64,000 nt of DNA from Yamagishiella unicocca. Taxonomy: Eukaryota > Chlorophyta > Chlorophyceae > Chlamydomonadales > Volvocaceae. Of the stretch, positions 12,301 through 23,900 are shown piece after piece; the stretch's first letter is position 1, and each line of letters begins with the position of its first letter. The position numbers and the translations under genes were made by a program. The DNA lies in NCBI GenBank assembly GCA_003116995.1, contig BDSL01000104.1, positions 248,001 through 312,000 on the forward strand. Reading direction: 5' to 3'. The notes under the pieces were generated by a model. The model was given only the letters and a program-made list of their open reading frames with translations. It searched no databases and had not been told where the DNA came from.

Positions 12301-15300
12301 GCAGGGCAAGGCACCTCGCCGACTAGCCTGCCTGCGCCGGGGGCTGCTACCTTCGTTTCGATGTGCAGCCGCTGCTTACGACCCTCCCACCTCGCGACCC
12401 ACATCGCGCCGTGCCCTTGCCGTGCCGCCTGACGCCCCTCCCTGGACGCCTCCGCGCAGCTGCCGATCGAGCGCCGCGAGCACATGCGGAGGCACCTGGA
12501 CGCCGTACTGGAGCCGATCTACGAGTACAAGGCAGGCGCCGTGTACCTGGGACACGTGTGCATCCTGCAGCTCAAGGACAGCGTCGACAGGTGCGGCCGT
12601 GCGGGGTGGCTGGCTGCGGGGAGGAGAGGAAACCCGTGTGGCTGGCTGCGGGGAGGGTGTGGCTGGCTGCGGGTTGTTGCCGCCAGCTGCCACGGCGGGT
12701 GTTCCCGGTGCGCCCTCCCACCTCGCTGCCCCACCCAGGCCAACAGCCGGCACGCAGCCGCTGTGCGGATCTCCCCGCCCGCAGCGCGCAAGGACTTACG
12801 CCGTGGGGCCGCCCTCGCTTTTCTCCCAGCGCCGCCCTGTGACCCCTGTAGCCCCCCCATACCGTGTCCCAGGGCTCTCGCCAAACCCCCTGTGTCCCTC
12901 CCACCTGTACCGTGTCCGGGTCGTGCACGCTGCCGTCCTGAAGGGGCCTGCTACCCTGACGCCCCGCCCGCCCCCAGCGGGCCCACTGAAACCCCATCGG
13001 ACCCTGCCACCGAGCTGGGCCCCCCCCCACGCACAAAAAACTGTCCCCACCTGCCCCCGCGCCAGGTCCCAGCTCGCTGACAGCATGTTGGTGTCCGACA
13101 TGGACACCGGCGATGCCACCGCTGTGGGGGCGCTGCTGCAGGAGCACGTGCACCAGGTGCGGGATGCAGCTGCCATACCAGGGTACCTGGAACGGGCGCA
13201 CAGCGCGGGTGTGGAGCTGTCGGTTCTGAGGCATGGGAGGCAGGCACAACGCACAAGCATAGCCGCCCATTCCACATCACCCCCCAACTCGCCACACACT
13301 CCGCCCTCCTCACTTCCCCCCGGCGTCACTTGCGCAACAGATCGCCATCATGGAGAGCATCCGCGACAACAAGCCCATGCCGGCCACACCCTTCGTTGTG
13401 CAGCAGCGGCAGCAGCAGCAGCAGCAGCCCAGGGATCCCCGCTCGGACGGCGCCGCCCAGGCGCAGGAGAACGGTGCGGCGGGCGCTGGGCGCCTGCCCG
13501 CGGGGCCGTCGCCTCGGCGCTGGCTGCAGAGCAGCGGCAGCGACAGGAGCTTCTCCGCCGGCGGCGGCGGCGGCGGTGCACCCGAGGCCGGCATTGGCGC
13601 TCGCACGCCGATGCCGCCGCCGTACCGCCTGGCCAACACTGGGTATGCGCCGCTGTCTCAGGCGCGCCGCAGTCATGGTGGCAGCCGGGCACACAGGCGG
13701 CTGGAAGCGGCTGAACCGGGAGCGGGGCAGCAGGGGGGCTCATGGGAGGACGGTGCCGATGGCGGCACCGATGGCGGGCCCCCGGATGACGAAGGCGGCG
13801 TCGGCTGCTTCCTCGATGGTGGCGGTCGCAGCCCCTCCCCGGAGCCTGTAGGCGTGATCTGGGACTCGGACAGCGGCGCTGCTCCCGAGGCGGCAGCTGC
13901 TGCTCCGGAAGCCACTTCGGTGGCGCAGGGCTGGCACGCGACGACGCAGCAGCAACAGCAGCAACAGCAGCAACAGCAGCAACAGCAGCAACAGCAGCAA
14001 CAGCAGCAACAGCAGCAACAACAGCAACAACAGCAACAACAGCAGCAGCAGCACCAACAGCACCAACAGCAGCAACAGCAGCAACAACAGCAGCAGCAGC
14101 AACAGCAGCAACAGCAGCAACAGCAGCAACAGCAGCAACAGCAGCAATTACAACGACAGCAGCAACAACTGCAACAACTGCAACAACAACTGCAGCAACA
14201 GCAGCAACAGCAGCAGCAGCCGCACCAGCAGCAACAGCAGCAGCAACAACAGCAACAATTGCAACTGCAACAACTGCAGCAACAACAGCAGCAACTGCAA
14301 CAACTGCAACAACAACTACAGTTACAGCAGCAATTACAGCAGCAGCAACAACAAGAAGGGCAACCACCGAAACAACTACAACAACCGCAGCCACAACAGC
14401 AGCCGCAGCAGCAGGTGGGAGCGCTGGCCGGCCCTGGGTGGCTTTTCCCGCAGCCGCATGCGCCGCCCCAAGCGCCCCAGAGCCTGGCCACCCACAACCT
14501 CGCGCCTCAGCCTCGCCCGCACACCGTGCCACTGCCGCCTCAGCAGCAGCCTGTCCAGCGGCAGTCCGACCCCGGCGCCCCCACAGACCAGGTCCGCGCA
14601 GAAGAGCTCCGACAGCCGCCGAGCGAAGGCAGCAAGCCCCTTGACAGGGTTTCGGCACACCTGCCGTCGAAGCCGCCACACATCCCAGGCATTCTGGTGC
14701 CAACCGGCGTGCTACGGCGCCCGCTTGAAAGACTGCCGCCGGGCCTGGCTTCGGAGCCGCAGGACCGGCCGCAGCCGGAAAGCGCGCAGTTGCCTGCCGC
14801 AGCGGGGCCCCCACCTGGGGCCGCATCTGGGGCCGCACCCGCGATAGTGCCGCCGCAGCCACAGCAGCAGCAGCTGCCGCCGCACCTGCGCCGGTCCGTG
14901 CAGCAGGCACAGCAGGCACCCGTACAGGCGCCACAGCTCCCGCCGCATGTGGAATCCGCCAGACGAGCCGGCTCGCTGCCGACACCGCCGGAGCCTCAGG
15001 TGCATGTGGTCGCGGCCGCTAACGCAGCGGCAGCCGCATCCGGCGGTGCCGTCGGCGCCGGTACTCGTGGCGCCTCAGCTACTGATGCGGCGGCGGGCTC
15101 GGTGAGACCAGCTGCGGTCGTGGGGGCCCCGGCCAGCACGCAGGTGCCCGCGGTGGCTGCTGGCACTGCAGCTGCCGCCGCAATGCCACGACAATCAGCA
15201 GCACCAGCAGCAATAGCAGCTGCACGAGCGGCAGCTGAGACGGCCGTAGCACCGCCATCAGCACCGCCACCAGCAGCACCACCGGCAGGATCAGCCCCAG

Positions 15301-16379
15301 CAACATCCTCTGCCCCAGCAGCCGGGGGACCACTTGCGGATCCGATAGTAGTAGCATCGCCGGCGGCGGCAGTGCTACCTGCAGTAGCGCAAGGGGGGTC
15401 GGCGCAGGGTGAGGCTGGCTCGGCGGCACCAGTGAAGCTCAGCGTGACGCAGCTGGATCCGCACACGCTGAACCTCACCCTCAACATAAAGGACAAGGAC
15501 AACGCGGTGCAGCAGCTGCAGCAGGTGCTACAGATGTTGATGAGGCAAAAGGAAGACGAGGCAGCGCCAGCACCCGGCCCACCAGCACCAGCAGGCGGCA
15601 GCAGCGATGTTGCAAATCAACAACAGCTACTGCCGCAGCCGGAGCAGCCGGAGCAGCAATCGCAGCAGCAGCAGCAACCGCAGCAACCGCAGCAGCAGCA
15701 GCAACCGCAGCAATCGCAGCAGCAGCAACCGCAGCCGTCCCGCCAGTCCCAACAGGACACCAAAGCCCCATTACTTTCGTCGGCGCTGGGGTCCGGAGGG
15801 AAGGCAGAGGGGGCACCCCTGCGGGGGCCTTCACTTCTGCCGCAGCCAGCGCAACGGCTCCCCACCCCGCCGGCTGGGGCAACCGAGTCGTTGGACGCTG
15901 CGGAGGCTGCAGTGCCGCGTGTGGCAGTCCAGGGTGCGAAGACCGCGGTGGTGGCGGGCGCAATCGCCGTTCCGTCTGTTACCGGAGTTAAGCCTGAGCC
16001 CGGCGTTGGCGAAGGGCCCACAGGCCCGTGCTTGCCAGTGGCTGTCGAAAACTTCACTGGACACAACACGGTCAGATTTAAGATCTACTCGCTGGACTGC
16101 TTTCTGTGCCCGCCGTACATTCCGGACGCTGCCGTTGAAGATTTGGGTTTGCACAAGGATCCCGACTTCCCGGTCATGGTGCTGGACGATGACGACGACG
16201 ATAACGTGGAGGCCATCCTCGTGTGCGACGACGATGAGGGGCCGTCATCGGCCGTGGGGGAGGCCGGTACCGGGGGCGGCGCATCGGGCGCTGCGGGGCT
16301 GGAGGCGGTTTCAAGCGTACCCACAGCTGTTAACGAGGCTGCAGTCAACATGCTGTTGAATTTCCTGCGGGGTACTTGA
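9380..16379 (+). CDS. GYF-type domain protein with long polyglutamine tract
   Basis: Predicted protein of about 1,746 residues. Exons: 9380-9430, 9535-9600, 10005-11709, 11988-12091, 12460-12590, 13066-about 13210, 13341-16379, all joined in frame; only the donor near 13210 is uncertain. Exons 1-3 form a GYF-like module: WRYIDHAG, then GPIPLDAMRGLLRDG, then MGWRWLG. In known GYF domains this fold binds proline-rich peptides. An Ala/Pro/Gly-rich linker with an acidic run (near 10670) follows. A more ordered stretch runs from about residue 610 to 730 (motifs LPIERREHMRRH, VYLGHVCILQL, IAIMESIRDN) and I do not recognise it. A Gln tract of about 150 residues (13948-14420) is followed by Ala/Pro/Gln-rich sequence, a segment LNLTLNIKDKDNAVQQL, and a C-terminal acidic region near DDDDDDN. 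A nuclear or RNA-related scaffold is plausible but inferred. The start could lie in an unseen upstream exon. Confidence 0.7.
12215..12325. repeat. 37-bp tandem repeat, 3 copies, intronic
   Basis: Three consecutive nearly perfect copies of a 37-bp unit starting GCCTGCCTGGCAGCAGGGCA lie in the 12092-12459 intron of the GYF/polyQ gene. Confidence 0.95.
13948..14420 (+). repeat. CAG/CAA trinucleotide tract coding polyglutamine
   Basis: A run of mixed CAG and CAA codons with occasional His, Leu, Pro and Arg codons gives a Gln tract of about 150 residues inside the last exon of the GYF protein. Interspersed CAA codons would slow replication slippage. The opposite strand reads as long poly-Leu or poly-Cys frames, which are artefacts. 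A second, smaller Q-rich patch lies near 15650-15740. Confidence 0.95.
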
Positions 16380-16676
16380 TGCTCACGTGACGCTGACATG
16401 GGCACTTCGCATGCTGGTAGTACTGTACTGGAGGAGATTGGTTTCAAGCAGCAGCGGTCGGTGGGTTGGGGACGTTAGTTGCTGGGGTTGTGGCGAAACA
16501 GGAAGGGTGAGGAGTAGTTGGAGTAGTTGCCTGGTGAGAAACCATTTCGCAAGAGTAATAAGTGGGCCATATGACGCTGTATGATATGTGCGGTGAGTTG
16601 GCGGCATCAGCCGCGCATGCAGTCTTGTCAGAGCTGTCAAGACGCGGCTGGGATTGCAGACATCGATATCAAAACG

Positions 16677-16681
16677 TTACA
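16677..16681 (-). terminator. Candidate TGTAA polyadenylation signal of UMP1
   Basis: TTACA on the plus strand (TGTAA on the minus strand) lies about 400 bp downstream of the UMP1 stop. TGTAA is the usual poly(A) signal in chlorophycean algae. The assignment is by position only. Confidence 0.35.
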
Positions 16682-16726
16682 AGTGGACGTCGTCCGACAC
16701 AGATGGCTATGAACTGCCTGCACCAT

Positions 16727-16731
16727 TGTAA
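16727..16731 (+). terminator. Candidate TGTAA polyadenylation signal of the GYF gene
   Basis: TGTAA lies about 350 bp after the stop codon of the GYF/polyQ gene. If this and the opposing signal at 16677 are both used, the two 3' UTRs overlap as convergent transcripts. No coding exon is seen in 16380-17084. Confidence 0.4.
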
Positions 16732-17084
16732 GTGCACTGGGCGGATATGAGCATTGTTCCATGCAGTACCTCGTAATCCTCCATCGGGTCAGTCAGTTTC
16801 ACTGAATAGCAAAAATGCCTGCAGCCGTCCGGCTTGGTGCCGCAGCACATCACCCTTCCTTGCGCAACGCCAGCATCGCTGCCTGCCTGTTGACCTCCTA
16901 GAACGGATTCGCCACGGTTGCAGGAGTAAGGTGGCCTCCTGACCCCTGGGACACTCGCCGCAGAGCATACCTCCCCCACCCTACCCGACACCCCCCCACG
17001 CAGTTCCCTCCCCCAAGCGAACGCTGCATTTGGCACCACTGCATGCTCTACCTAACATCGCGGCAGTTGCCGCACAGGCTATGC

Positions 17085-17510
17085 TCACAACATGCCGCGC
17101 GCCATTTTGTCCTGCGCCGCACCCAAAAGCCCGCACTTCAGCTCCATCTGCGCATGCATGCCTACTGGAGGCAGAGTAGAGAGCTCTGGCATGCCCAGGT
17201 AAGACTCATACTTGAACTCATCGAGCTCTCCCGTCAGCGCCTCAAGCCCCAGCAGAGATGATTGGGCACCACCAGGCAGGCGCGTAAACTTGGCCAAAAT
17301 CTGAGACTCAATCTGAGCCTTTGCCGGTGCAGCAATTCCATAGAGGTCACGAAGCATCTGCTGCTGAGACACCACCGCTCGGTGCTGGTGCTCCCGCTGG
17401 ATCGCCTCGACAGGGTGCTTGATAGTGGCGTCCTCCTTCAAAGAAGCGAGCCCAAGGCGCAGGGCATCATGGGGCTTTGACTGAAAAGGTAGCGAGGTCT
17501 CCAGCTCCAT
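17085..17510 (-). CDS. UMP1: Proteasome maturation factor UMP1/POMP
   Basis: Single-exon protein of 141 residues, the usual length for plant UMP1. Family-typical motifs appear in order: HDALRLGL near the N-terminus, HPVEAIQ, DLYGIAAPAK, QILAKFTRLPG, LLGLEALTGELDEF, YLGMPE, then MELKCGLL near the C-terminus. UMP1 is a chaperone of 20S proteasome assembly: it rides on the half-proteasome, helps beta-subunit incorporation and is degraded as the first substrate of the mature core. The ATG at 17510 begins MELETSLPF, similar to the MEL start of plant homologues. It lies convergent with the GYF gene and divergent from channel 1. Confidence 0.93.
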   Translation of the reverse strand: MELETSLPFQSKPHDALRLGLASLKEDATIKHPVEAIQREHQHRAVVSQQQMLRDLYGIAAPAKAQIESQILAKFTRLPGGAQSSLLGLEALTGELDEFKYESYLGMPELSTLPPVGMHAQMELKCGLLGAAQDKMARGML

Positions 17511-17983
17511 TCCTGCGTAACTACTTTTGCAGATTTGGTGCCTCTCGAGAAGCTTTTCCTAAATGTCAACGCACAACTCTGGTAACAGTGAAGCACTGTA
17601 GTTTGACAAATTTGCCTAGCTTCTTCGCAAAGTGTCGTGTGACTCCGATGCCATATTGTCGAGTCATGTTGAAAGCCAGGCCGTACCCATACGGGTTCCG
17701 ACAAATGTTTCGTGCACGGCATAGCGACAATCGCTCATATTTGACCCTTCTACAAATTACAATAACAATTGGCGTGCGTTTAAAAAAAACAGATAATTTT
17801 GACCGATCGGAATCTAAGACATCGACCTCCTGTTTTCTTCATCGGTTGATGATGAGGCTATGTATATCATTTTGTAAGGCCCATAGGCCAGGACTGGCTG
17901 GCTCAGGCAGGATGCCTGGGTTCGTATCTGGACCGGACCGAATGTTACTTTGAGAATAAGGAGGCTAGCAGTCTCCCGCATCG
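17511..17983. promoter_or_regulatory. Divergent upstream region, UMP1 / channel 1
   Basis: This 473-bp, comparatively A/T-rich interval lies between two start codons facing away from each other. It presumably contains both promoters. No specific motif was identified. Confidence 0.35.
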
Positions 17984-20900
17984 TTGAAAGCCATGAAAAA
18001 TGCGCAAAGCATCATGGCTGCTGGGAGTGGACCGATTCAGGAGACTGGGGCTCCTGGCGCCGTCCCTACTGCGTCGTCTTCGGCGCCGAAGGACGACCTC
18101 CCAGCAGCAGGGCACGCACATGTGGTTGGAGCGAGTCTTAGGGGCAGATCGGTGACATCTGCTCGTCTAGCGGTATGTTTGCCTTGGGGTTTGGTTTGTT
18201 CGTTGTCGCCGTGGTGTCGCTTACCTTGAGTAAATCATGTCTTCAGGTTCTCGCGCTCGGCTATCCAGAAGTTTCTCTCCTCTTCATCAGAAAGACCAAT
18301 CCGTTGAGGCGCTTCTGCATCTATGTCTCTCACGCGACGTTATTCGAAAATGTTATCCTTGTCTCCATCCTTTGCAACTGCGTGACGCTTGGCATGAGCA
18401 GTAATAGACAGGGGTTTTATCAAACCGCAGTGGGCAGCACGATAAACAAGCTGGAATACTTATGGGTAAGCCGTAGTCGAATGTCGACGCGCACATCACC
18501 TGCTTCAGGAGCAACGCGGCTGGTGTTTGCGCGCAGGTGGCCATATTTACTGTTGAGGCATTGCTAAAAATAGTGTCCATGGGTTTCGTCCTGGCGCCTG
18601 GCACATACCTGCGGGACGGTGAGAAGACCCAGCCCCGCCCCGTGGGCCGCCTTGGGTACATGGCAGGACTAATCCGCTGCGACCGGTAACTCTAGAACTT
18701 GCCATTAGCGTTGCAGTGCTGCTGCGCTGCTCGTGGGGATAGGTTTGGCTAACTGCAAATGTTGGCGCGTCGCTGGGTTTGCGGACTCGGGTTTTGTGCT
18801 GGAGGTAACGGTGTTCGCATGTGAATCCTGCAGGCTGGAACGTGATTGACTTTACGGTTGTCGTACTGGGCTACCTGGATATCTTCATGTGAGTGGGCGG
18901 GGCAGGGGGCAGGACCAGCGCGCGCGTACGGCGTCGCCGGTTTTGCGGCGTCTAGTGCCCTAGCCTACACATCCAACTGGCCCTATTTTGTGTCGTGTCA
19001 ACACTGCGTTGCGACCGCCCTGAAGATGCGGACATGACGTTGGGAGGGCGGCGGCCCGGTATGCCGTACTGACGTACGCGTTGTGTCCTTGCCGTTCTTG
19101 GTCCCCAGGTCGAGCAACATGACCGCGATTCGAACTGTCCGTGTCCTTCGGCCCCTGCGTGCAATCACGCGGATCCGGGGCATGAAGGTGAAGGGGGCGG
19201 GGGCGGAGCCTTGTGGGTCGAGCTGGCAGCGCCGGGTGTCGGCATGCGCGGATTGGCACGGATCGTGTGGCGTGCCCGCTCCGGCTGTGCTGGTGGCGCG
19301 CACAGTGCGGACACACTTCAACAGTCAAGTACTGGCAGCTAGCTCGGGCCGATGCGCTGTGATGCTGCTTGCAGCCTAAGGGACGTCGCAGCTGACTGCA
19401 CACGGTCGCGCTGTGCACTGCACGGCTGCACGCGTCGGTGCGCATGCTCCGCGCCAGTCTCCGCGCTTGCAGCACTCCAGGAAACCCACCACGTGCTGCC
19501 AGCAGCACCGCTGACGACGGCACTCATCTTGCAGCGCAACAGCCTGCAACATGCCCGCGACGCGCGCTGTTGCCCGCAGGTTTTGGTGACAACTATGATT
19601 GCATCACTGCCAATGTTGATTGACGTCCTGTTCCTGTGCGCGTTCACGTTCTTCATTTGGGGTCTTGTAGCCGTCCAGCTGTTTGCTGGCGCGCTGCGAA
19701 ACAGGTGGGGCGCTGTCTCGCTGTGGGCCGGCGGGGCGAAGAGGGCAACGGTGCGCATGCAGAGGGTATGGTCCGGAAAAGACGGATGCCGACTGTAGGC
19801 AGCAGTGACAGCACGGTGCCAACCCTTCCGCGGTTTGCCTCTTTGACGGCCCAACACGATATATCCAAACACTCCGGCATACCATGAAACTGCATCAGCG
19901 ATTTATCACGGGCTCCTTATGACTGAAAGGCGTAACACCATTAGGGGCACCATTAGCGATGTGTGACAGCACTTATGGGTGGCTAAACGCATAAGCGGCC
20001 CATTGTGCAAAGGACTGGCGAGCGTCTTGGGTGAACTCGTAGCCGGAACTGATTGCAAACCCACGTGCTCCCACGGGTGCAGGTGTGGGATGCCCGGGTT
20101 CGACGACGCGTACACGTTGCCGTCCGATGGCGGTCGGTTGGCGCTGACCAATGTGTCGTACATGGTTTCGGAGGAGGCGATCGCCGATGCTTGCAGCGGA
20201 CCCCTGGCGGCGGGTGAGACGGGGGGTTTATTGGGTTTCGGGGCCCACTGGGCTCGCCGGTGCGATGCTCGTATGCGGTGGTTCCGGCCCCGGACCAGAG
20301 CACCACGTCACCTGCTCCCAACATCGCCGTTCACCCGCCGCGCTGCAGATACGGCCTGGTACGAGGTTGGCGGCGTTCCCACGTCTGTCCCCGGGCCTGA
20401 CGGCGCGGGCTTTGTGTGCGCCCCTGGGTTGTACTGCACTGACTACGGCAACCCCAACTACGGTATGACCAGCTTCGACAACATCCTCTGGGCGTGGCTG
20501 ACGATCTTCCAGTGCATCACCCTGGAGTCATGGACCGACGTCATGTACTACACAAGCGACGCCGTCAGCTGGTGGGTCTGGCCGTTTTTTGTCGCCCTGG
20601 TGGTCTTCGGCGCCTTCTACATGATCAGCCTGGCGCTAGCGGTGCTGTTCGTGCAGTTCTCGTCGGAGAACAGCGCGCACGACAGGCAGGGACACAGCGC
20701 GGCGGCCGCGGAGGCGCGCAGCCACCTCACCGACCTGGACGGCGGCGCCGCGCCGTCGAGGTCGGGCGACTCGGTGCTCAGCAGCAACAGCGACCAATCG
20801 CGCGGCGGCGGCATGATGGACGCAACCGGTGTGCAGCCTCTGGGGCAGGACGCGGACGGCCAGGTGGGGAAGCTGGTAGGTGGGCCCCGCGGGGCGCGCT

Positions 20901-23900
20901 ACTGCTTAGAGGGTCAACGCTGCGGTTCGGACGGATGCTGTCGAATACGGTCGTGTAGCTGGGGTCCTTCCGGCCTGCCGGAGCCTGTGCTGCCCACCTC
21001 GTTGCTGACGTGGCTGCTCACCCGCTTGCTGCCGCCCGCGATGGTCGCAGCGTAAACCTGGTTCCTTGTTGTCGGGCGCCGAGGTGGAGGCGCTGGGCCC
21101 GTTCCGTCGCGTCATGTACCGGGTGTCTGTCAGCAAGCAGCTGCTGTACGCCAATATGTCCCTCATCGTCATCAACACGCTGGTCATGTGCGTCAACTGG
21201 TTCGGCATGCCGGCCAAGGTGGAGCAGGCAACCAACTACATCAACTACGCATTGACGCTGTACTTCGTGATTGAGGTCGCCGTAAAAGTCACCGGGTTGG
21301 GCTTCAAAAGGTAGGTGGCGCTGGCTCTTAGTTGCCGGGGTTGTGGCGAAAGAGGAGTGCTGAGGAGGAGTTACACGAGCGGTGCCTGCTGAGGAACTTT
21401 TGTTACGACGGCCCGGAGGCGTTTGTTGGGCTGTTGGACCGGTGGTAGGGCCCTCGGGATCGAGGGGCCTGCTCCTGCCACCAGGCAGGGGGCTGGTCGC
21501 GCGTCGCGGGCACCAGGACGCCAGCCAAGTCACTGCACAACCTGCGGGGTGCGCCTACGTGGTGCGCTGCCCCTGGGTTTCTTCGCTCGCCCCGGTGGTA
21601 TGTCCCCCCCGCCTCCCTTCCAAGGCCCCACTTCAAAGCCCCCTTTAAGGCATCCCTTCAAAGCAAGGCCGCCGCCCTCCTGAGGCGTATCGCACGTGAC
21701 ACTGCGCCCCCCACTACACGGCGCCGCGGCCGCGGTGCGCCGCCGCCAGCGCCCTGTCACCACCCCCACCACCACCGCCGCCTGGTTCCCTGCTGACCGC
21801 ACCCTCCAGCTCCCAACCCCCGGCCGTGGGTTCGCGGACTATCTCATACCCCCACGGGTCTCTGGCATCCACGGGTCTCCCTCGAAACCCCCCATCCTCC
21901 ACCCCCCACCCCCCAACCCCCGCCCCCATCTTCCGCAGGTACTTCAGTGACGGCATGAACATCTTCGACTTCGTCATTGTGACGGTGTCCGTCGTGGAGG
22001 TCCTGCTGGACGTCATCCCCAGCGTCTCGGGGCTGGGGCCGCTGTCCGTGATGCGCATGTTCCGGCTGCTGCGGGTGTTCAGCCTGGTGCGCAGCTGGAG
22101 GGAGCTGCACATGATCGTGACCGCCATCCTCCGCAGCGTCATGTCCACCACCTACCTGATGCTGCTGATGCTGCTGTTCATGTTCATAGCGGCGCTCATG
22201 GGCATGCAGCTGTTTGGATACAAGTAGGTGCCCTAGTAGGGCGGAGGGGACGGAGCCTGCACTGAGGTTGCAAGTCATGCGCGCCACATGGACGTCTGTG
22301 TTGCACAGGGAGGGAGGGAGGGTGGGCTCGATGTGGGAGGGAGGCCACGATGTGCATCTCCTCCACCGCCGGAGTGGGTGACCTTGCCGGCTAGCGGCAC
22401 CCCCCCAAACCCCTGGGCTTGGCCGGGGGGCCTTGGGGACAACACGGACACCCAACCCTGACATGTACCCCGCAGGTTCATGTTTTGTGACTACGTGGAA
22501 GGCGCCAGCGCGGTGTGCCCGCTGGGCCTCCGAGTGTGGGGGCAGTGCCCCAACCACTTCTACTGCTACCTGCCTTGCTCGTCCGATCAGTACGGCAACT
22601 GGATCGACGCGGCGGGGTCCTTCTACAACGACCTGGCCTACTGCGACCGCTTCTGCGCCAGTGAGGACGCGGCTGCGGCGGCTGACGCCAACGCCACAGC
22701 GGCGGTGGTGGAGGCCAGCGGCGGGTGCGAGTACCTGGCCATGGTGGGCAAGTCGCAGGTGCCGCGGGCGCAGTTCGACAACCTGTTCTGGGGCATGTAC
22801 ACGGTCTTCCAGTTGCTGACCGGCGAGAATTGGAACAACGTCATGTACGACAGCATGCGTACGACGGTGCCCTGGTCGGCCCTTTACTTCGTGATGGTGC
22901 TGCTGCTGGGCACCTACCTGGTGTTCAACCTCTTCATCGCCATCCTGCTGGACAACTTCGCGGGCAAGTCACTGCGCGGCCGGCTGCAGCCAATGTCTCG
23001 CCGCTGCCTAGCCCCAACCCGCAACCCCTCCCACGGTGGCAACTCGCACACAGCAACAGCACGCGCGGCTGGGTTGGCGCTGCCTCCGTAAGGCCGGACG
23101 GCCTCAACCCCCGCCCCCCTTTAATCAGTCCAGTCCAACCACCCGTAGAGAGGCCTTCCGAAATTAGTCTCCGATCCCTTCCCACATACGCCACACTCGC
23201 CACATCCCCACCCACCCGCCACACCCGCCACGTCCCCACCCACCCGCCCTGCGTCGCGCCATCCAGGTGCGATCCAGGTGGGCGTCCGCGTTGGCAACCC
23301 GCACGATGCCGGGGCGGACCAGCAGTACGAGCATGCGGCGCCGGAGGGCGGCGGCAAGGACAAGCAGCAGCAGGCGGCCGAGCTGGACAGTGACGCCGAC
23401 AGCTTGGAGGGAGACGCCTTTGGCAGCATGCGCACCGACATGTCGGCCCTCAGCGCCAGCCAGTTCCTGATGGCGGACGGCGGGGACGAGTGCGAGCGGC
23501 CGGGGGGGCAGCTGGCCGCCGCGGAGGGGGGCCCGCCGCTGCAGGGCGACACCACCAGCGGGGAGAGAGACCCGCCAGTTGGGCCGTCCTCCAGTGCTGG
23601 GCGGGGACCCTCGCCCTTGCCTCAGCCCAGCAGCCCCGGGCGGCAGCAGGTGGTTGAGGTCCCGGACAGCCCCCGAGGCCTGGCCGCGGTGAAGGGCGCG
23701 CGGGGGAGCAAGGTGGTGCCCGTGGGGCTGGATGGGAGGCCGGCGTCCGCGTTGAAGCGGCCCAGCAGCCCCACCGCACGGCCGCCGCCCAGCGCTCTGG
23801 CGTCCCGACCCAGCAGCAGCCAGCTGCTGCCGCACAGCCAGAGCAGGGGCTCAGCACCCAGCCCGCCCGCGCCGGTTGCTGACGGCGGCGCGGCTGCTCG

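Noticed and set aside
13348..14985. Minus-strand poly-Leu, poly-Cys and Ala/Val-rich ORFs
   Set aside because: Mirror images of the CAG/CAA tract and GC-rich coding DNA of the plus-strand GYF/polyQ gene.
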